The notes under the pieces are model-generated. The model saw only the letters and a program-made list of their open reading frames with translations, did no database searches and was not told the DNA's origin. Below, in pieces: positions 36,886-51,259 of a DNA stretch of 64,000 bases; the first letter of the stretch is position 1, and the number at the start of each line of letters is the position of its first letter. The stretch spans positions 1 through 64,000 of the forward strand of contig JAECUM010004973.1 of the NCBI GenBank assembly GCA_016617855.1, given 5' to 3'. The position numbers were made by a program, and so were the translations under genes. The DNA comes from Megalonaias nervosa. Taxonomy: Eukaryota > Mollusca > Bivalvia > Unionida > Unionidae.

Positions 36886-38740
36886 AGGACGCACGGTACT
36901 AATGGCATGGAAAAATGGGAACCAGCCTGGAAATGGGTGAACATTAAATAGGGTTTATATGGGTTTGGCTGGCCAGGATTGGTTAATAATGTAAGTTATG
37001 TTTTAGGAAAAAGAATCTTTTGCGAGCTTATCCTAGTTTAAAGTGAACAAATTAGAGATTTTGTGTTATTGATGGAATTCCAGTCCTTTAACAGTCTTGA
37101 GTTTGGAACACTCATTACTAAAATTAGCACCTGACTCTTTGGTGCGGAATTAAAAGCACATGTTTCAAACACATGCAGGTCCAGAATATGCCGCGGCTCA
37201 TATCCTTTCCTCTACACAGAAGCTGACATCTAAGTTTCATCTACACTGATAAATATAGGTTTGATCATGGGCACTGAACAATCTTAAGTTACTGAATTTT
37301 TAATATCATGGTGTTTGCGTAGGTTTACTGCGGGAACTGAGTTAGTACCGCGAGTCCTATGGACAGCTACAGCAATACAGTGACTCCACATATGCAGGTG
37401 CAATTAACATTACTCTAATTGCAATCATATGGTTCTATTTGTGGATAACAAGCAAAAGTAATACCTTTTGTAAACCACAGAGTGACCTTTAGTGGGATAT
37501 TAAAGACATTCAGATATATCAATTGTTGCCAGGAAGGGGGGGGGAGGGGGGCAGGATGAACAGGGTGTAGATTTGACTATGTTAGGTGGAGTGTTTTGAC
37601 TTTGGTTTATATCTAAGCAATACCTATATAAAATTTATACAATTTACCATCTTTATAGTAATTAGAGTAAGCAATATGATATTTCCCAGTTGTGAAAGAT
37701 AATGCATCAGATATGATCACTTAGGTCTCTTTCACCATGCTTAATGGCGATGACCTCTCATGACTTTGCATCCCACTAATTTCTTTCAGTGAATGTTGTG
37801 AAACTCCATATTTTGCATTTGAATGGACTTATGTCTACCTTAGTTTAATTTTAAATTATAGGTCTTCTGGGAGGAATTTTAGGTAATTTTTGTCCTTAAA
37901 ATCTCTTCTTCTGTAATAATACATGTACATGTAGATGGTCACCTTGACCTTTAACCCCTTAATGACATAATATGACAAGGCTGGTAAAATATTTCAGTAT
38001 CAAATTGAAGAGAGATAAATGGTGATATTAAAAAAGATGACTCTTGTTAGACAGCTTTATTTTAATATTTTTTTCTGATTTTCTTAAATAAAGCTTAAAT
38101 ATTTAAATGTTGCCTGAAATGCACCATTGCTCTTTAGGTGAAAATGAACTTGAAATATAATTTAATATTCACTAATGTAATCTTTGACAAGCAGAACTAT
38201 GCACATTGCTTACTTATGTATTGAACTACAATTCCTAGGGCTGTCAAGAAAAGCAAGGGTGGATATAGGACACACGGAACTAATTTTATGGAAAAATGGG
38301 AACCAGCCTGGAAATGGGTGAACATTAAATAAAGTATATATGGGTTTGGCTGGCCAGGATTGGTTAATAATGTAAGTTATGTTTTAGGAAAAAGAATCTT
38401 TTGCGAGCTTACCCTAGTTGTAAGTGAAAACATTAGAGACATTGTTTTATTGATGGAATTCCAGTTCTTTTGACAGTCTTGAGTTTGGAACACTCATTAC
38501 TAAAATTAGCACCTGACTCTTTGGTGCGGAATTGAAAGCACATGTTTGAAACACATGCAGGTCCAGAAAATACCGCGGTTCATATCCTTTCCTCTACACA
38601 GAAGCTGACATCCAGGTTTCATCTATACTGATAAATATAGGTTTGATCATGGGCACTCAGAAATTTTAAGCTATTGAATTTTTAATATCATGGTGTTTGC
38701 ATAGGTTTACGATAGGAACTGAATTAGTACCGTGAGTCCT
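36886..38740. mobile_element. MITE-flanked cassette, copy 2
   Basis: MITE-like repeats at 36886-37358 and 38267-38740. It carries a pure G-run variant in the spacer, distinct from copies 1, 3 and 4. Confidence 0.65.
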
Positions 38741-39657
38741 GTAGGGTGTTATTTGTGTGACAATTGTAAATCCAAATTGTATTTACGGTGTATGTCGTTT
38801 GGTTATTATCTTTCAACTACGTTACCCTCGCCTGACATGACAATGAAATTTTGTATAGTGTGAAGATGGCTATACAGTATTTGGCTCAGAATTAATGTCG
38901 ATGTCTGTAGGAATGTAATTATTTCAAAAGCAATTGAAGAGCATATAAAATTATTACAATATCAACAACAATCAATAAGTTGTTCCACTGCGGTCATATA
39001 TCCCGTACACAGCGCCAAAATACAATCTATAGGAATGTAATCATATAGTAATGAATATAATGACTCCGACCGAAATAAATTCTTTGCTGTCCTGCTACTG
39101 TACAAAATATTAGAAATATGGGTATCATCTTCTTTTTTGCATCCTACATCATTCTTATGTCAACAATGATCTTCTATCAAAGCTATTTGAACAAAGTTTG
39201 TCTTTCTTAAGAGGCTCAAGCAGAAATTATTGTAAAACATTTGTTTGGTGCATGTCATGGTCAGAACAGGAATACGTACGCGAAAGATATTGAGCTTATC
39301 TTTGGCACTTTACACTTTTTATTTTTTGTCTGGAGAGAATATAAATGAGGAATGAATGTACGTAGCTTTGAATACGCTTAATGTTATGGAAAAATATACG
39401 GACAACATACAAAATCACTTCCACCAATGCAAATGTGAAAGGAGAAATATACTTTTGATATCTCTTGCATTTCATATCCTTTTGCTTTATAATGTGAGTA
39501 ATCCTTATGTCCAGCAAATAAAATATAAAACCGTGGCTAGGTACTATCGTGCACATTTGAATAGGAAGACAAAGAAGAAAGACTTTCCTTTAAAATTCCT
39601 TATCATTCAATGAGGTGATTGTTCTATGCCAATCATTCAAATAGAACACTAACTTAC

Positions 39658-39771
39658 CAGTCTCACAATTCCTTCCCGAGAAACCAGCAACGCAGGTACA
39701 GTGGTAGCCATTGACTTGATCAGCACAAGATCCTCCATGCTGACATGGAGAACTCGCACAGTCATCTATAT
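39658..39771 (-). CDS. cbEGF exon A, copy 3
   Basis: Same protein and splice sites as exon A of copy 1. Confidence 0.93.
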
Positions 39772-40727
39772 CTGTACAAACATTTTTAAGATATATTGTT
39801 GACTCGTACGTGTCGTACGAACTATGGATATATTATATTCTTTCACATTCATTCGTGTCGCAATCCATAACAAATATTAGTTTTATTGCAAATCACTTCA
39901 CATGGATTTCAGGCGAAATTCGTTATTTTCCTGGCTTCGTTTTCTTTTATTACTGCTTTTGTTTTAAAAAAACGCGATGGTTTGGGTGGTTCTGTAGAAA
40001 TGTTACATTCTAATATTAGTGGAATAAAACCAATGTACTGTTTAGACTTAATATTCCTTAACTATTATTAAAATGTCAGTGTTCTAAAAGTTGAGAGTGC
40101 TTTGGAATTTATATTCTCATTTATTTTTGGGGTTTTCTTGCATGGTTCAGGATTCAGTGTTTTCCTAGTTTCCAAGGATAAATGGAGCAGGATGTAGAAT
40201 ATGCTTATATAACCATGTATGTATTAAACAAATGGATTGGCGTTATGCGGGGAAACGGGCGTAAATAAAGTAACCTACTTTATCATGTCAAGTTCATCAG
40301 TCATTACAAGGACCACTACCTCAGTAACTGATATCTGGTTAGAAATGAAAAACTGGGTATAATGATATTATCGTGATTTATTTTCCTAGATGTTTCCATG
40401 TGGGTGTAAATGTTTCGCAATTTTCGATTGCTGTTTATATTCCATGAGTTTTAATTATATTCTAATCTTGCATCATATTCTTAGCAAGTGCAAGGATGTA
40501 ACTATCAGATGTGCACACTTAAATTGGAATACTTGTCTGATTATAAAATAATAATATGAATTACATGTCAAAGATCACTTCAGAGGGATCAAAGATTATT
40601 ACAGAATAATAACAGCTACTAATGATCATTGTATTTCTATCACCTTAATATACATCTGGGATCCATAGCGCAATACAGAAACTCATCTCATAATGTGAGA
40701 CTATATCGGCTGCAATTTGCAATTTAC

Positions 40728-40841
40728 CTGTCTCACAATTCGATCCATTGAAACCAGTAACACATGTACAGTGGTAGCGATTGATTTCATCAACACAAGA
40801 TCCACCATGCTGACATGGAGTACTTGCACATTCGTCTATAT
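40728..40841 (-). CDS. cbEGF exon B, copy 3
   Basis: Same protein as exon B of copy 1 (VTG form). Confidence 0.93.
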
Positions 40842-41748
40842 CTGGGAAAATATTTTAATATTCATAGACACACAAAAATTGTATCAAAGAGAACGTTGTT
40901 TTAAATTTGCTGGAAATATAAACATTTTATTTTGTTTGCTTAATCTTTATTGTACCATTTCCATTTCAAAATGTTTCAGGTTAGGTTTATTTACCAAGAG
41001 TAAATATAACTGAAAATATTAAGAATATACGAAGCTAAAGTAACCTCAGTAAACAAGATATGTTCCCGCTTGTTACTAGGGCTAATGACACATTCATAGA
41101 CATTTGATGGGTAATATAAGACTCGGTATCTTCATTGGACGGATTCCTACCGAGAGGAAATCATAATAGCTGCAAGAAAATGTAGGCTGTATATTTACTA
41201 TATGTTTTACGACATTCTTATTCCATCCGTAGCCTTAGACTGAGTTATTTCACCGTAAATGACTTCCGCATTCTGCACGAAAACATGGAAACAAAGTAAT
41301 GTTATTGTTGGTGACACTTCTCTCTTGAAAATATATTTACCGTGAATGGTTTTCGATGTTTATCTTTCAAATACTTTCGTTTTCTCTTAAATGCCCATGA
41401 TATTCGCATTCTGTGATGGTGGAATTACACCATTTACCTTGGAGTTTATGACGATTTCTGGAGGAATGTTATTGTAATAAAAAAAGTTTTTAAGCAAAGG
41501 AATGTATTGCAGAATCAACAAAGGTCAGCTAATTGTTCCGTTGCTGTCACATATCCCATACAAACTGGTAAAATCCAATCTGTAAGAAATTTAAATCAAA
41601 GCTGAAAACCTTTGCCGTTTAATATAGAAGTTTACAATATTTGGTTGGTACCTAAATATAATTTTCAATTGCCATTGCATTCTTCGAGTATCCTCAAACA
41701 TGGAGTTGATTATTCTGCACTAATATTACAGGCGAAATTTCAATTTAC

Positions 41749-41862
41749 CTGTCTCGCAATTTCGTCCGGAGAACCCAAGAATGCAGGTACAATGGTATCC
41801 ATTGACTTCATCCACACAAGATCCGCCATGTTGACATGGTGTAACTGCGCAATCGTCTATAT
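41749..41862 (-). CDS. cbEGF exon C, copy 3
   Basis: Same protein as exon C of copy 1. Confidence 0.93.
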
Positions 41863-42538
41863 CTGTACATATATTTATTGTTTATTATGGTTGACATACA
41901 GGCATTTGAAGTGGTCATGTATTGTATATGGAACAAGATTCAATACTCTACTTATACAAACATGTTTAGCTTGTATTGTTGCCTCGAACATGTGGTAGGA
42001 AACAGATGTTTGTTTCGTTCTTTCAAATTCAATCTTATTCCATACCAGAAAAATATAAATATTAATATTATTGCAACTCAATTCACACGAATTTAAGAGG
42101 AATGTAGTTGTATTCATTGTTTATTTTCTTTGTTTGGCATCCATTTTTAAAATTATTAATTTGCTAAAACTTCATTGTGGTAAACGTTTAGAGTGCTTTG
42201 AAACTTATTAAGTTTGTTGTTGTTTGCTTGCATTGAAAATGATTGTCTTAATATTTTCCAAAAATAAATAGTGACAGATGAAGACCATAGTTATGAAACC
42301 ACGTACTCATTAAACAGGTGGATCCGCTATATACGACGGAACAGGGACAGTTAAAGGAACCTATGTTATCATCAAAAGTTTCTCAGTTGTTACAAGGGTT
42401 ACTGACACATTCTGCTTAGATAGGAATCGAAAATATTGGGTGCCTAAATATAAGTTTCAATTGTCATTGCTTCGTTCGATAATCGTCAAACACCGAATTG
42501 ATCATTCTACGCAATATTATAGGTGAATTGCAATTTAC

Positions 42539-42652
42539 CCGTCTCACAATTTCGTCCGGAGAACCCAGTAACGCAGGTACAATGGTATCCGTTGACTTCA
42601 TCAACACAAGATCCCCCATGTTGACATAGAGCAACTGCGCATTCGTCTATAT
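42539..42652 (-). CDS. cbEGF exon D, copy 3
   Basis: Same protein as exon D of copy 1. Confidence 0.93.
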
Positions 42653-43139
42653 CTGTACAGATATGTGTTGTTTATTATTGTTGACACATAGGCATTTGGG
42701 GTGGTTATGCATTGCATATGGGAAACGATATGATCGTATACATGTACAAACATGTTTAACTTGTATTGCTGAAACATTCATATAGTAGGAAATAGTTGTT
42801 TGTTTAATTCTTTCAAATGCATTCCTATTCCACACCAGAACAAATATTTGTATTATTGCAATTCATTTTACACGAACTTAAGAGAAATGGCATTATTTTC
42901 ATTGTTTATTGTCTTTCTTTTCTTTCTATTTTCAACAACGTGGATTGTGTTTGTGGTTTTGTTATAAAGCCCCATAGGAATATTACTGTAATGAGTCCAA
43001 TATCGTAATTACAAGACAATGTAGGCCGTATGCTGGGTACATGTTCTATGACGTTCGTATTCATCCGTAGCCTTTACTCTGAGTTATTTCATCATAAATC
43101 GTGTTTCGTTTTTTGTGTACCAAAGCATTCGAACAATGT

Positions 43140-45000
43140 AGGACGCACGGTACTAATGGCATGGAAAAATGGGAACCAGCCTGGAAATGGGTGAACATTA
43201 AATAGGGTTTATATGGGTTTGGCTGGCCAGGATTGGTTAATAATGTAAGTTATGTTTTAGGAAAAAGAATCTTTTGCGAGCTTATCTTAGTTGTAAGTGA
43301 ACAAAATAGAGATATTGTGTTATTGATGGAATTCCAGTCCTTTAACAGTCTTGAGTTTGGAACACTCATTGCTAAAATTAGCACCTGACTCTTTGGTGCG
43401 GAATTAAAAGCACATGTTTCAAACACATGCAGGTCCAGAATATGCCGCGGCTTATATCCTTTCCTCTACACAGAAGCTGACATCTAAGTTTCATGTACAC
43501 TGATAAATATAGGTTTGATCATGGGCACTGAACAATCTTAAGTTATTGAATTTTTAATATCATGGTGTTTGCGAAGGTTTATTGCGGGAACTGAGTTAGT
43601 ACCGCTAGTCCTATGGACAGCTACAGCAATACAGTGACTCCACATATGCAGGTGCAATTAACATTACTCTAATTGCAATCATATGGTTCTATTTGTGGAT
43701 AACAAGCAAAAGTAATACCTTTTGTAAACCACAGAGTGACCTTTAGTGGGATATTAAAGACATTCAGATATATCAATTGTTGCCAAGAAGGGGGTGGGGA
43801 TGGGGCGGGGTGAAGATGAACAGGGTGTAGATTTGACTATGTTAGGTGGAGTGGTTTGCACTTTGGTTCATATCTAAGCAATACCTATATAGAATGTATA
43901 TAATTTACCATCTTTATAGTAATTATAGTAAGCAATATGATATTTCCCAGTTGTGAAAGATAATGCATCAGATATGATCACTTAGGTCTCTTTCACCATG
44001 CTTAATGGCGATGACCTCTCATGACATTGCATCCCACTAATTTCTTTCAGTGAATGTTGTGAAACTCCATATTTTGCATTTGATTGGACTTATGTCTACC
44101 TTAGTTTAATTTTAAATGATAGGTCTTCTGGGAGGAATTTTAGGTAATTTTTGTCCTTAAAATCTCTTCTTCTGTAATAATACATGTACATGTAGATGGT
44201 CACCTTGACCTTTAACCCCTTAATTACATAATATGACAAGGCTGGTAAAATATTTCAGTATCAAATTGAAGAGAGATAAATGGTGATATTAAAAAGATGA
44301 CTCTTGTTAGACAGCTTTATTTTAATATTTTTTTCTGATTTTCTTAAATAAAGCTTAAATATGTAAATGTTGCCTGAAATGCACCATTGCTCTTTAGGTG
44401 AAAATGAACTTGAAATATAATTTAATATTCACAAATGTAATCTTTGACAAGCAGAACTATGCACATTGCTTACTTATGTATTGAACTACAATTCCTAGGG
44501 CTGTCAAGAAAAGCAAGGGTGGATATAGGACACACGGAACTAATGGTATGGAAAAATGGGAACCAGCCTGGAAATGGGTGAACATTAAATAAAGTATATA
44601 TGGGTTTGGCTGGCCAGGATTGGTTAATAATGTAAGTTATGTTTTAGGAAAAAGAATCTTTTGCGAGCTTACCCTAGTTGTAAGTGAAAACATTAGAGAC
44701 ATTGTTTTATTGATGGAATTCCAGTTCTTTTGACAGTCTTGAGTTTGGAACACTCATTACTAAAATTAGCACCTGACTCTTTAGTGCGGAATTGAAAGCA
44801 CATGTTTGAAACACATGCAAGTCCAGAAAATACCGCGGCTCATATCCTTTCCTCTACACAGAAGCTGACATCCAGGTTTCATCTATACTGATAAATATAG
44901 GTTTGATCATGGGCACTCAGAAATTTTAAGCTATTGAATTTTTAATATCATGGTGTTTGCATAGGTTTACGATAGGAACTGAATTAGTACCGTGAGTCCT
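43140..45000. mobile_element. MITE-flanked cassette, copy 3
   Basis: MITE-like repeats at 43140-43612 and 44527-45000, with the four-run G tract in the spacer as in copies 1 and 4. Confidence 0.65.
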
Positions 45001-45914
45001 GTAAGGTGTTATTTGTGTGACAATTGTAAATCCAAATTGTATTTACGGTGTATGTCGTTTGGTTATTATCTTTCAACTACGTTACCCTCGCCTGACATGA
45101 CAATGAAATTTGTATAGTGTGAAGATGGCTATACAGTATTTGGCTCAGAATTAATGTCGATGTCTGTAGGAATGTAATTATTTCAAAAGCAATTGAAGAG
45201 CATATAAAATTATTACAATATCAACAACAATGAAGAAGTTGTTCCACTGCGGTCATATATCCCGTACACAGTACCAAAATACAATCTATAGAAATGTAAT
45301 CATATAGTAATGAATATAATGACTCCGACCGAAATAAATTCTTTGCTGTCCTGCTACTGTATAAAATATTAGAAATGGGTATCATCTTCTTTTTTGCATC
45401 CTACATCATTCTTATGTCAACAATGATCTTCTATCAAAGCTATTTGAACAAAGTTTGTCTTTCTTAAGAGGCTCAAGCAGAAATTATTGTAAAACATTTG
45501 TTTGGTGCATGTCATGGTCAGAACTGGAATACGTACGCGGAAGATATTGAGCTTATCTTTGGCACTTTACACTTCTTATTTTTTGTCTGGAGAGAATATA
45601 AATGAGGAATGAATGTACATAGCTTTGAATACGCTTAATGTTATGGAAAAATATACGGACAACATACAAAATCACTTCCACCAATGCAAATGTGAAAGGA
45701 GAAATATACTTTTGATATCTCTTGCATTTCATATCCTTTTGCTTTATAATATGAGTAATCCTTATGTCCAGCAAATAAAATATAAAACCGTGGCTACGTA
45801 CTATCGTGCACATTTGAATAGGAAGACAAAGAACAAAGAATTTCCATTAAAATTCCTTATCATTCAATGAGGTGATTGTTCTATGCCAATCATTCAAATA
45901 GAACACTAACTTAC

Positions 45915-46028
45915 CAGTCTCACAATTTCTTCCCGAGAAACCAGCAACGCAGGTACAGTGGTAGCCATTGACTTGATCAGCACAAGATCCTCCATGCTGA
46001 CATGGAGAACTCGCACAGTCATCTATAT
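45915..46028 (-). CDS. cbEGF exon A, copy 4
   Basis: Same protein as exon A of copy 1. The Arg codon in GRNC is AGA instead of AGG, a synonymous change. Confidence 0.93.
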
Positions 46029-46984
46029 CTGTACAAACATTTTTAAGATATATTGTTGACTCGTACGTGTCGTACGAACTATGGATATATTATATTCTTT
46101 CACATTCATTCGTGTCGCAATCCATAACAAATATTAGTATTATTGCAAATCACTTCACATGGATTTCAGGCGAAATTCGTTATTTTCCTGGCTTCGTTTT
46201 CTTTTATTACTGCTTTTGTTTTAAAAAAACGCGATGGTTTGGGTGGTTCTGTAGAAATGTTACATTCTAATATTAGTGGAATAAAACCAATGTACTGTTT
46301 AGACTTAATATTCCTTAACTATTATTAAAATGTCAGTGTTCTAAAAGTTGAGAGTGCTTTGGAATTTATATTCTCATTTATTTTTGGGGTTTTCTTGCAT
46401 GGTACAGGATTCAGTGTTTTCCTAGTTTCCAAGGATAAATGGAGCAGGATGTAGAATATGCTTATATAACCATGTATGTATTAAACAAATGGATTGGCGT
46501 TATGCGGGGAAACGGGCGTAAATAAAGTAACCTACTTTATCATGTCAAGTTCATCAGTCATTACAAAAACCACTACCTCAGTAACTGATATCTGGTTAGA
46601 AATGAAAAACTGGGTATAATGATATTATCGTGATTTATTTTCCTAGATGTTTCCATGTGGGTGTAAATGTTTCGCAATTTTCGATTGCCGTTTATATTCC
46701 ATGAGTTTTAATTATATTCTAATCTTGCATCATATTCTTATCAAGTGCAAGGATGTAACTATCAGATGTGCACACTTAAATTGGAATTCTTGTCTGATTA
46801 TAGAATAATAATATGAATTACATGTCAAAGATCACTTCAGAGGGATCAAAGATTATTACAGAATAATAACAGCTACTAATGATTATTGTATTTCTATCAC
46901 CTTAATATACATCTGGGATCCATAACGCAATACAGAAACTCATCTCATGATGTGAGACTATATCGGCTGCAATTTGCAATTTAC

Positions 46985-47098
46985 CTGTCTCACAATTCGA
47001 TCCATTGAAACCAGCAACACATGTACAGTGGTAGCGATTGATTTCATCAACACAAGATCCACCATGCTGACATGGAGTACTCGCACATTCGTCTATAT
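46985..47098 (-). CDS. cbEGF exon B, copy 4
   Basis: As copy 1 but with VAG instead of VTG after Cys5, the same state as the B exon of decayed copy 0. Confidence 0.93.
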
Positions 47099-48005
47099 CT
47101 GGGAAAATATTTTAATATTCATAGACACACAAAAATTGTATCAAAGAGAACGTTGTTTTAAATTTGCTGGAAATATAAACATTTTATCTTCTTTGCTTAA
47201 TCTTTATTGTACCATTTCCATTTCAAAATGTTTCAGGTTAGGTTTATTTACCAAGAGTAAATATAACTGAAAATATTAAGAATATACGAAGCTAAAGTAA
47301 CCTCAGTAAACATGATATGTTCCCCCTTGTTACTAGGGCTAATGACACATTCATAGACATTTGATGGGTAATATAAGACACGGTATCTTCATTGGACGGA
47401 TTCCTACCGAGAGGAAATCATAATAGCTGCAAGAAAATGTAGGCTGTATATTTACTATATGTTTTACGACATTTTTATTCCATCCGTAGCCTTAGACTGA
47501 GTTATTTCACCGTAAATGACTTCCGCATTCTGCACCAAAACATGGAAACAAAGTAATGTTATTGTTGGTGACACTTCTCTCTTGAAAATATATTTACCGT
47601 GAATGGTTTTCGATGTTTATCTTTCAAATACTTTCGTTTTCTCTTAAATGCCCATGATATTCGCATTCTGTGATGGTGGACTTACACCATTTACCTTGGA
47701 GTTTATGACGATTTCTGGAGGAATGTTATTGTAATAAAAAAAGTTTTTAAGCAAAGGAATGAATTGCAGAATCAACAAAGGTCAGCTAATTGTTCCGTTG
47801 CTGTCACATATCCCATACAAACTGGTAAAATCCAATCTGTAAGAAATTTAAATCAAAGCTGAAAACCTTTGCCATTTAATATAGAAGTTTACAATATTTG
47901 GTTGGTACCTAAATATAATTTTCAATTGCCATTGGATTCTTCGAGTATCCTCAAACATGGAGTTGAATATTCTGCACTAATATTACAGGTGAAATTTCAA
48001 TTTAC

Positions 48006-48119
48006 CTGTCTCGCAATTTCGTCCAGAGAACCCAAGAATGCAGGTACAATGGTATCCATTGACTTCATCCACACAAGATCCGCCATGTTGACATGGTGTA
48101 ACTGCGCAATCGTCTATAT
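48006..48119 (-). CDS. cbEGF exon C, copy 4
   Basis: Same protein as exon C of copy 1, with one synonymous change in the Ser codon of FSG. Confidence 0.93.
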
Positions 48120-48796
48120 CTGTACATATATTTATTGTTTATTATGGTTGATATACAGGCATTTGAAGTGGTCATGTATTGTATATGGAACAAGATTCAA
48201 TACTCTACTTATACAAACATGTTTAGCTTGTATTGTTGCCTCGAACATGTGGTAGGAAACAGATGTTTGTTTCGTTCTTTCAAATTCAATCTTATTCCAT
48301 ACCAGAAAAAATATAAATATTAATATTATTGCAACTCAATTCACACGAATTTAAGAGGAATGTAGTTGTATTCATTGTTTATTTTCTTTGTTTGGCATCC
48401 ATTTTTAAAATTATTAATTTGCTAAAACTTCATTGTGGTAAACGTTTAGAGTGCTTTGAAACTTATTAAGTTTGTTGTTGTTTGCTTGCATTGAAAATGA
48501 TTGTTTTCCTATTTTCCAAAGATAAATAGTGACAGATGAAGACCATAGTTATGAAACCACGTAATCATTAAACAGGTGGATCCGCTATATACGACGGAAC
48601 AGGGACAGTTAAAGGAACCTATGTTATCATGACAAGTTTCTCAGTTGTTACAAGGGTTACTGACACATTCTGCTTAGATAGGAATCGAAAATATTGGGTG
48701 CCTAAATATAAGTTTCAATTGTCATTGCTTCGTTCGATAATCGTCAAACACCGAATTGATCATTCTACGCAATATTATAGGTGAATTGCAATTTAC

Positions 48797-48910
48797 CCGT
48801 CTCACAATTTCGTCCGGAGAACCCAGTAACGCAGGTACAATGGTATCCGTTGACTTCATCAACACAAGATCCCCCATGTTGACATAGAGCAACTGCGCAT
48901 TCGTCTATAT
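48797..48910 (-). CDS. cbEGF exon D, copy 4
   Basis: Same protein as exon D of copy 1. Confidence 0.93.
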
Positions 48911-49397
48911 CTGTACAGATATGTGTTGTTTATTATTGTTGACACATAGGCATTTGGGGTGGTTATGCATTGCATATGGGAAACGATATGATCGTATACA
49001 TGTACAAACATGTTTAACTTGTATTGCTGAAACATTCATATAGTAGGAAATAGTTGTTTGTTTAATTCTTTCAAATGCATTCCTATTCCACACCAGAGCA
49101 AATATTTGTATTATTGCAATTCATTTTACACGAACTTAAGAGAAATGGCATTATTTTCATTGTTTATTGTCTTTCTTTTCTTTCTATTTTCAACAACGTG
49201 GATTGTGTTTGTGGTTTTGTTATAAAGCCCCATAGGAATATTACTGTAATGAGTCCAATATCGTAATTACAAGACAATGTAGGCCGTATGCTGGGTACAT
49301 GTTCTATGACGTTCGTATTCATCCGTAGCCTTTACTCTGAGTTATTTCATCATAAATCGTGTTTCGTTTTTTGTGTACCAAAGCATTCGAACAATGT

Positions 49398-51259
49398 AGG
49401 ACGCACGGTACTAATGGCATGGAAAAATGGGAACCAGCCTGGAAATGGGTGAACATTAAATAGGGTTTATATGGGTTTGGCTGGCCAGGATTGGTTAATA
49501 ATGTAAGTTATGTTTTAGGAAAAAGAATCTTTTGCGAGCTTATCTTAGTTGTAAGTGAACAAAATAGAGATATTGTGTTATTGATGGAATTCCAGTCCTT
49601 TAACAGTCTTGAGTTTGGAACACTCATTACTAAAATTAGCACCTGACTCTTTGGTGCGGAATTAAAAGCACATGTTTCAAACACATGCAGGTCCAGAATA
49701 TGCCGCGGCTTATATCCTTTCCTCTACACAGAAGCTGACATCTAAGTTTCATGTACACTGATAAATATAGGTTTGATCATGGGCACTGAACAATCTTAAG
49801 TTATTGAATTTTTAATATCATGGTGTTTGCGTAGGTTTATTGCGGGAACTGAGTTAGTACCGCTAGTCCTATGGACAGCTACAGCAATACAGTGACTCCA
49901 CATATGCAGGTGCAATTAACATTACTCTAATTGCAATCATATGGTTCTATTTGTGGATAACAAGCAAAAGTAATACCTTTTGTAAACCACAGAGTGACCT
50001 TTAGTGGGATATTAAAGACATTCAGATATATCAATTGTTGCCAAGAAGGGGGTGGGGATGGGGCGGGGTGAAGATGAACAGGGTGTAGATTTGACTATGT
50101 TAGGTGGAGTGTTTTGCACTTTGGTTCATATCTAAGCAATACCTATATAGAATGTATATAATTTACCATCTTTATAGTAATTATAGTAAGCAATATGATA
50201 TTTCCCAGTTGTGAAAGATAATGCATCAGATATGATCACTTAGGTCTCTTTCACCATGCTTAATGGCGATGACCTCTCATGACATTGCATCCCACTAATT
50301 TCTTTCAGTGAATGTTGTGAAACTCCATATTTTGCATTTGATTGGACTTATGTCTACCTTAGTTTAATTTTAAATTATAGGTCTTCTGGGAGGAATTTTA
50401 GGTAATTTTTGTCCTTAAAATCTCTTCTTCTGTAATAATACATGTACATGTAGATGGTCACCTTGACCTTTAACCCCTTAATTACATAATATGACAAGGC
50501 TGGTAAAATATTTCAGTATCAAATTGAAGAGAGATAAATGGTGATATTAAAAAAGATGACTCTTGTTAGACAGCTTTATTTTAATATTTTTTTCTGATTT
50601 TCTTAAATAAAGCTTAAATATGTAAATGTTGCCTGAAATGCACCATTGCTCTTTAGGTGAAAATGAACTTGAAATATAATTTAATATTCACTAATGTAAT
50701 CTTTGACAAGCAGAACTATGCACATTGCTTACTTATGTATTGAACTACAATTCCTAGGGCTGTCAAGAAAAGCAAGGGTGGATATAGGACACACGGAACT
50801 AATGGTATGGAAAAATGGGCACCAGCCTGGAAATGGGTGAACATTAAATAAAGTATATATGGGTTTGGCTGGCCAGGATTGGTTAATAATGTAAGTTATG
50901 TTTCAGGAAAAAGAATCTTTTGCGAGCTTACCCTAGTTGTAAGTGAAAACATTAGAGACATTCTTTTATTGATGGAATTCCAGTTCTTTTGACAGTCTTG
51001 AGTTTGGAACACTCATTACTAAAATTAGCACCTGACTCTTTAGTGCGGAATTGAAAGCACATGTTTGAAACACATGCAGGTCCAGAAAATACCGCGGCTC
51101 ATATCCTTTCCTCTACACAGAAGCTGACATCCAGGTTTCATCTATACTGATAAATATAGGTTTGATCATGGGCACTCAGAAATTTTAAGCTATTGAATTT
51201 TTAATATCATGGTGTTTGCATAGGTTTACGATAGGAACTGAATTAGTACCGTGAGTCCT
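49398..51259. mobile_element. MITE-flanked cassette, copy 4
   Basis: MITE-like repeats at 49398-49870 and 50786-51259, nearly identical to copy 1, including the variant GGGCACCAGCC in the second repeat. Confidence 0.65.

Larger units (their letters stand above)
33403..39657 (-). repeat. Tandem unit copy 2 (6255 bp)
   Basis: Near-identical to copy 1. It has its own variants: a longer pure G-run near 37536, CGCGAGTCC at the end of the first MITE, and CATGCTGAC in exon D as in copy 5. Confidence 0.95.
39658..45914 (-). repeat. Tandem unit copy 3 (6257 bp)
   Basis: Near-identical. It shares the G-run and MITE-end variants with copies 1 and 4, but an AAGAAGAAAGACTTTCC variant next to exon A with copy 2. 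Confidence 0.95.
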
